Origin: Fagopyrum homotropicum | Lineage: Eukaryota; Streptophyta; Magnoliopsida; Caryophyllales; Polygonaceae | Assembly (NCBI GenBank): GCA_033239125.1 | Contig: BSWB01000005.1 | Location: 47,290,993-47,354,992 of the forward strand | Length of the DNA: 64,000 nt | Direction: 5' to 3' | Shown: positions 58,691 through 64,000 of the stretch, in pieces | How positions within the stretch are numbered: the stretch's first letter is position 1 | Layout: every line of letters starts with the position of its first letter | Program-made: the position numbers and the translations under genes | Notes under the pieces: model-generated | The model's input: only the letters and a program-made list of their open reading frames with translations | Told to the model about the DNA's origin: nothing | Database searches by the model: none

Positions 58691-59410
58691 ATGACTACAT
58701 TTGATCCGGCATGGATAGCAAGACAAAGTGCTTGGGCAGACCATTATGAATACTTGGAAGAGAAATATTCTTTCTATTGGTTTGACAATGAAAGAGAAAG
58801 AGAAGAGGTCATTAAGGAGGAGCTTGCGATATGGGATGAGATGAATGTCCCTAGAAAGATTTATGAGCAACCTCTTGAAGATTCGCTTAAATCAAAATGG
58901 GAGAAGTTGATAAAGAAGGTGGAGGAGCTCAAGGAAAGCACCCTATCCTATGCTAAGCCGAAAGAGGAGCATAAGGAAGTACTGCAAGTTTCAAGCATTC
59001 CTCCAATCGAACCAGAAGTTTCTCTTGAAGCTTTTGAGGAAGTGGAAGATCTCGATCCAACTGTTGAGACTTCGGCCAAGGTGAAAGAGAGATCGGCTGA
59101 GGTGGAAGAGAGATTGGCCGAGATGGAAGAGGAATCTGTAGAACTGGAAGTGGAAGATGCAGAGAACCTTGGCCAAATCGCTGAGACTGTGGCCAAGGTG
59201 GAAGAAAGATCAACTGAGTTGGGAGAGATTTCATGTGTGGATTATCAACCTAACATGAAACTTGTCCCAAGCTTTGCAGAACTTTATAAGGTGCCTTCTC
59301 TTACTCCCTTTGTAATTCCTACTAAAGTTCTAAATTTCTTCAGGGATGCACCGAAGAGTTGGAGGTCTCTTCCGAAAGAACCTCCTAAGATCAAGATGAA
59401 CCGTCCTTGA
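58691..59410 (+). CDS. Element F acidic coiled-coil ORF, copy 2 (239 aa)
   Basis: Intact frame from the first ATG (about 180 nt after the primer site) to TGA at 59408. Family not recognised. N-terminal FDPAWIARQ and EYLEEKYSFYWFDNERERE; then LEDSLKSKWEKLIKKVEELK, a likely helix; a Pro/Glu linker (SSIPPIEPEVS); three heptads at residues about 129-149 (AKVKERSAEVEERLAEMEEE) from 21-bp direct repeats; a fourth partial one at AKVEERSTELGE; and a basic/aromatic end (FFRDAPKSWRSLPKEPPKIK). The protein is strongly acidic overall. No signal peptide or zinc knuckle. It is the only long ORF in the element and stays open in both copies, though these are duplicates and not independent tests. Candidate trans-acting or packaging protein, gag remnant or captured host exon. 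Confidence 0.55.
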   Translation: MTTFDPAWIARQSAWADHYEYLEEKYSFYWFDNEREREEVIKEELAIWDEMNVPRKIYEQPLEDSLKSKWEKLIKKVEELKESTLSYAKPKEEHKEVLQVSSIPPIEPEVSLEAFEEVEDLDPTVETSAKVKERSAEVEERLAEMEEESVELEVEDAENLGQIAETVAKVEERSTELGEISCVDYQPNMKLVPSFAELYKVPSLTPFVIPTKVLNFFRDAPKSWRSLPKEPPKIKMNRP

Positions 59411-59415
59411 ATTTG

Positions 59416-59718
59416 ATGAAAGTAAATGCTCCTTGGACTAGAAGGAGTGGAGTTAACAAACGCTTCACCGCTAAGGCAACAAATTGTTATTTGTTCAAGT
59501 ATGGGGTCACTCACGTGAAAAAGACCTTGTACTATCCCCAAGCTGGAGATGGGGGAGCTAAGTGGATTCTCGAGAAGCTGATTTCCCGATCCAGGAAAGG
59601 ATGGGATGCAAAACTGAGTTATGTCCCATGGAAGCATAGGAAGACCGGAGCCGGAACCTTCTTGGAAGAATTTTATGATGGATGTGATGAGCACTCCAAG
59701 ATATTCGAAGTACATTGA
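59416..59718 (+). CDS. Element F second short ORF (about 100 aa)
   Basis: Starts at ATG 59416, six bases after the first ORF stops and in a different frame. Basic: KVNAPWTRRSGVNKRFTA, YLFKYGVTHVKKTLYYPQAG, WILEKLISRSRKGWD. Its 5' part is deleted from copy 1. The residue pattern is consistent with a real coding frame, perhaps once continuous with the first ORF, but I do not recognise it. Confidence 0.35.
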   Translation: MKVNAPWTRRSGVNKRFTAKATNCYLFKYGVTHVKKTLYYPQAGDGGAKWILEKLISRSRKGWDAKLSYVPWKHRKTGAGTFLEEFYDGCDEHSKIFEVH

Positions 59719-61437
59719 GTAAATCCATGAGGAAATGTCCAGCTAGCGACCTTAAATCAAGCGCTTATTGGGAGGCAACCCTAGGTATTGCTTTCTTTTC
59801 TTTTTCCTAGTCTAGCTTAGATAGTTTGTTTTTGCTTTGCTTTGCTTTGTTTTTGGCGTCCTAGACAGAAACCATGTACTTTCTAAGGAAGGAATACAAC
59901 CCAGGAGCAACACTGGAAGGACAAAATTTCGAGGAACCAAGAGGACGGAGCTTGACTGAGACACATCTCGGGTTCAGTCACAGGACCTCGACCGAGATGT
60001 TCTTCGCCAACCGAGACAATCTTATCTGGAGCTGTTTCTTATTTCTTTATGCAGTTCAGCTATGTCCGGTGAGTTTCCTATTTTCCTTGACTCTTATTTG
60101 ACCCATTGGGACAATGTGTCCCAAGTATGGGGTATTTGGATGTATTTATGTGACCTTATGTGTATGCTTGTATGACTCTACCGTATATTACTGTTTTATC
60201 TTGCTCTATGTGTTTATCTGAGGTTACATGCATGCATATAGGTTATTTGATTGAGAAAAACGTCAAAAACTGGTTAAGAAAAAAAAAATTTATGACCTCG
60301 ACCGAAGTAATTCTGACCAATCGAGGTGCAGTACCTCGGTTGACTTAGAACATCTCGACCGAGACGGTTTAACTGAGAAAGTTTTCGAAACGATTTTGTG
60401 CTTCTTATCTGGATATGACCTTAGTGAAGATTTTGTTTGCAAACTGGTTTTTGAAATCTTTATATGTTTGAATGGTTTTATGATATGTTTAAGTTGCTAA
60501 ATGCTTTGTTCGAAATTTTGGCATGTTTAATACTTTGTTTCTATCCAAATTATGTTGAATTTGAAGGTTGATACCACATGATAAGTTCTATCACTTTCTT
60601 CCTGGGATGATTAAGGCAATTTATTATCTTCTCTTCTTCTTCTTGATCATGTTTAGCCCCTCATATACATATTTGCCTCCCTTTACCTATCCGGGAATTC
60701 GGAAGCAAACAAGTAAAAAGCAAGTGAAAGAAAAGTTGAGATGTTGGCTGGAAGTTAGAAAGAAACAAATAGGTTTGGGGATGTCAATCATGATGATGAG
60801 TAACTCGGCACCATTCACATAGCCGGGTGTTTGTCTCTTGCCCAAGTCGGATTGAGCGATATTCCTAACGGGTCATGGTATGTGCATCAACGGTTTGAGG
60901 CATCTCGAGAAATTGATGATTGTTGATTTCCTAGGCTTCGGTTATTGTGCACCTCTATCCATGCATCCCAAAAAGTAAAAAGTAAATAAACAAAGCTTAT
61001 TGGTGGAAGATGTTGAAATTCAAAGCAAGTGAAGTGAAGATCCTTTTCCCGGATTCTAGCACCACATTCCCTATATACATCCCACCCTCACACGTTTCTT
61101 GACCTCTCTTGAAAACCCCTTGAGACCTCGAGCTTGTTGATTGACTTGGTGGTTTAAACTGGATTATGCATGATTAATTTCGATAATTATAATTTATTAT
61201 GCATTCTATGATTTTATGCAAGGATGAACAACTTTCTTATATTTATAAAATGTTTTAAGCATGTTTTGATTTTAAATTCCATGAAGCATTCTCTTAGAGT
61301 GATCTATGATTTGAGCACACCACCAAAAATGTTTTGAATGACTTTTCATTGATCTTTATGACTTATAATCCATTCTATCTTGTACTTAAGAGTTTGAACT
61401 TGCTTGGGGACAAGCAAGGGACAAGTATGGGGTATTT
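59719..61437 (+). mobile_element. Element F copy 2: 3' non-coding region
   Basis: 1.7 kb without convincing ORFs. Contains GCGCTTATTGGGAGGCAACC (59761), motif clusters at 59962-60017 and 60294-60367, and a first purine-rich TATGGGGTATTTGGATG (60127) that mimics the true polypurine tract before 61438. The short ORF 60568-60822 is conserved in copy 1 (40982-41236) but has no recognisable domain. Confidence 0.65.
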
Positions 61438-63297
61438 TGATAGCATGAATTATAGTCTATATTTTGGGGCTTGTTTAGACGTTTTATCTTCAATAATCTG
61501 CATGTTTGGATGTATATTATATGATTATATTGTCGTTTCATCTACCTTTGCGGGAATCGAGGTCTACACCAAGTTTCGTTGTAAACGTAGGTAAAATGGC
61601 ACGTTTTACATCAAAATCGAGCTAAAGGAGCTAAGGAATCATTGGAGCTACATTCAGGAGCTTAAGGAAGAATCCAGGAAACAAGGAATTAGATTAAAGA
61701 TTCACTTTGGACCAGCTTTGAGAGATTTCACATTCAGCTTAGAGTCACCTCGGTCAGCTACAGTACCACCTCGACCGAGGTGATCTTGAGGAGCACCCCG
61801 ACCGAGGCGAATACTCTGACACGGAGAGAGATATTTTATTTGGCTGAGATCTTTTATTTTTGGAAGGAGATATCTTATATTTTTTGGGCTGGATTTCTAG
61901 AAGGAAGATCATATATTTAGGAGATTTATTTTAGAGATAAGATATATTTTATTAGGAAATTATCTTTTAAGATATTTCCAATAAAATTATCTTAGGAAGA
62001 TATTTATTTTACGAGATATGGATATATTTAATAGGAAATTATCGTTTTAAGATTTTTATCTTTGGAAGATAATTCTCCTATATAAAGGGTTGGATTTTCT
62101 ACAATTCAACCATCTTCGGATCACCGAATGCTTATACATGCCTAGAGAGCTGATAGCATCCAACAATTATGGGATTTTCTCCAGAGTTTTGAAGGAAGGA
62201 AGATTGAAGATCAATCTAGGAAGGATTGATAGCTTGTTAGAGCTTTTGTGAAGGGTTTTGTAAGACTTTCTTAGATTCCCTTTTGTTGATTGTCTTGTTG
62301 GATTTGTTATCCAAGGAACGCTTATTTGTTTGATATTTGATTCAGTTATTGAAGCCTTGTTCTTAAGGTTTTTGTGTTCAGATATTCATTCTCTTCCCAT
62401 ATATTTGATTATTGCTTTCATGATGATGAGTGGCTAATTTCCTTGTGCGATTCTAGGGTGATTGGTTGAAGGTTGTGGGAAAAACAATGATAGAATAATC
62501 TTAAATTCCAGTAGGACCCTGAAATTTAGAGTCTTTATCCTTAACCTTAGAACATCTCGTTCAGTCGATGAACATCTCGGCCTGGGTGGAACTTGGCTGA
62601 CCGAGGTGACTTATCCGATCCTTAACTGAGAGTTAAGTGTTAGACTTTGCCAAATCCTATTCTTAATATACCTTTCCTGGTTCAATGCAAGTCTAGGATG
62701 AGACTTACCCGATAGTTCCTTTGTTTGTTTACCCATGATCATAAGTGTAGGTAATAAAGGTTATCCTTTATTGGGGCTTGAGTGTGCCTTCATTCCATCT
62801 TTGTGAGTTAGCGTGAGACTTACCCGGTAAAGGTTGATTCTATTCCCTTAGTTGGTGTGTTGGTTTGAGATTATAATTCCTTTCCTTAGTACCTTCAGAC
62901 TTACCCGGTAATAGGAGCTTTTGGTTTGGAATTGTGAGTAGTGAGACTTACCCGGTGATCTATTCCACTTTAGTAACACCTTCCCTTTGCAAAACCTCAG
63001 CTTTGTCCGCTTATCTTTAGATCTTGAGTTGGAACCACAACTAGATGCTTTAATCCCTAGAATTGCATATTTCCTTAATTGACTTTTTATCATCTTTGAT
63101 TGCTTTAATCGTTTTTGTGGTTAGTAATTACATAGACAACCTACACCTGCTTTGTTTCACCAAGTCCCTGAGATCGACACCCCGGAATTCTTGCTTTTTA
63201 CTACGATTGACCCGTACACTGCGGGTTCGCATCCTTGTTTTAAGCTTACATCTAGGGTTATAAATTTAAAACTTGCACACACCGTTTGGAGCGAACA
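61438..63297 (+). repeat. 3' LTR of element F copy 2 (1860 bp, best full-length copy)
   Basis: TGATAGCATG to GCGAACA. Ordered parts: palindrome motifs (about 61748-61810), AT-rich palindromic module (about 61915-62075), TATA box 62079-62086, then a transcribed half with four AGACTTACCCG motifs (62701, 62816, 62897, 62944). The flank ATCATTCC matches copy 1. Confidence 0.92.
62079..62086 (+). promoter_or_regulatory. TATA box of element F LTR
   Basis: TATATAAA in the context CTCCTATATAAAGGG. Intact also at 33951-33958 and 42485-42492, lost in the 5' LTR of copy 2. A CTACAATTCAACCATCTTCG stretch about 25 nt downstream is a plausible start region. Confidence 0.6.
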
Positions 63298-64000
63298 ATC
63301 ATTCCATGACAAAGTGTTTTTTCTTGAAATAACCATCAGGTAGGGTTTGAATCCAATGTGAAAACGAAATATTAAGCTCACTCATGTAAGTGATTTATTG
63401 TTAAGTGTCATAGATAAATAATACAACAAATTTCCTAGCACCTAAACTATGATTTTCCTTGATCAGGTTTTTTTACTAATGTTTTTTGGGCTAATTAGGT
63501 AAGTATGCTTTTTTATTTTATTGTATACTAAATAGGCCTTTTCTAATTTTCTATTTAATAAATATACCCCAACTTTTTGTATTTTCTCTAAAACTCTAAA
63601 CACTCTTCTCTCAAGGGGTACATTTACTAAAACTAAAACTCAAAAAAGCCTAGTAAACCAAATTGTTTCATGCTTTTTTTTGTGTTGGCAGGATTGACCT
63701 TACCTAAAATTATATACAGGAGGATTTTCTAGTTTTGTTTTTACTAACCTAAATAAGTTTCTTTCATGGCTCGGAAGAGAGAACACAAGAATGGGTCAGA
63801 TCGCAAAGCGTTAGGAAATAAAGAAAAGCATCCAACACAAGAGTGCAGGCCACCTTTTTGTCAATAAAACTGGAAAGTATAATGACATGAAGGATGTCCA
63901 GAATGGTGATTAACCCCACATACGACTGACCGAGGAAGTAAAAAATAATTTCTCTTCAGGAGATGGAAAAAGAAGAATTTATAAAAAAATGTTAAGTCAC
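63298..64000 (+). repeat. Second copy of the host gene arm, running off the window
   Basis: Follows 43704-44405 closely, including ATG at 63766 (MARKREHKNGSDRKAL...). A one-base difference after GNKEKHP changes the frame relative to the left arm. Whether the inverted partner also exists here lies outside the window. Confidence 0.9.

Larger units (their letters stand above)
56713..63297 (+). mobile_element. Element F copy 2: non-autonomous Athila/Tat-like LTR retrotransposon
   Basis: LTRs at 56713-58485 and 61438-63297, interior 2952 bp. Primer site TGGCGCCGTTGCCGGGGA (58492-58509) matches the tRNA-Asp type. The GCGCTTATTGGGAGGCAACC motif (59761-59780) and the GGGGACAAGC...TATGGGG tract are Athila/Tat hallmarks. 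No protease, RT, RNase H or integrase is present, so it would be a LARD-like passenger using another element's enzymes. It carries one long ORF and a repeated CTCGACCGAGGTG-type motif. Confidence 0.88.

Noticed and set aside
1..64000. tRNA, rRNA, miRNA precursors, organelle insertions or CRISPR arrays
   Set aside because: None recognised by eye; TGGTATCAGAGC and TGGCGCCGTTGCC are primer sites, not tRNA genes. A dedicated scan was not possible.

Overview
The window is plant nuclear DNA, most likely from an AT-rich eudicot. It is almost wholly nested LTR retrotransposons, as in pericentromeric or other repeat-rich chromatin. The evidence is chromovirus (Ty3/gypsy, Tekay-like) polyproteins with a C-terminal chromodomain, initiator-Met and tRNA-Asp type primer sites, a Ty1/copia pol and long TG...CA LTRs. 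No intact host gene, rRNA, CRISPR or prokaryotic feature was recognised. All comparisons were made by eye.

Layout. 1-9224: element A (minus), with near-identical LTRs of about 3.15 kb around a non-coding decayed pol; its terminal 176 bp is repeated at 9225-9400. 9401-9566: end of an old B-type LTR. 9725-12607: AT-rich DNA with concentric terminal inverted repeats (class II-like, nested). 13085-31006: element B (plus), with AACAA target duplications on both sides and a small non-coding interior, split by element C (17247-28138, minus), a Tekay-like chromovirus with gag, PR, RT, RNase H, integrase and chromodomain broken by stops and frameshifts. 31012-33309: host-like DNA (locus X) with a promoter/first-exon-like stretch and a 163-168 bp tandem repeat.

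33310-43703: a mosaic of element F (LTR about 1.86 kb, tRNA-Asp PBS, Athila/Tat-like 3' signatures, no pol, one acidic coiled-coil ORF), a fragment of chromovirus G (minus) and a rearranged copy of X. 43704-46110: a large inverted repeat of a host gene fragment (arms about 1.1-1.3 kb, 40 bp spacer), continuing into inverted X (to 46529). 46530-49735: a broken copia element (minus). 49736-52022: 3' end and LTR of chromovirus I (plus). 52144-56712: longer copy of G. 56713-63297: most complete F. 63298-64000: the host gene arm again. Thus 36165-44405 and about 54195-64000 are two copies of one segmental duplication.

How the parts work together. Nothing here looks autonomous. A, B and F have LTRs, primer sites and (A, F) polypurine tracts but no usable pol, so they would depend on enzymes supplied in trans. 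Chromovirus families A, B, C and G share unusual leader structures: a seven-codon upstream ORF just after the primer site, a leader block at fixed spacing and a 22-nt U5 block; A, B, C and I share a hairpin that carries a consensus 5' splice site. F carries a repeated CTCGACCGAGGTG-type motif in its LTR, ORF and 3' region. The gene-derived palindrome is a candidate hairpin-RNA (small RNA) locus. These are the main leads.
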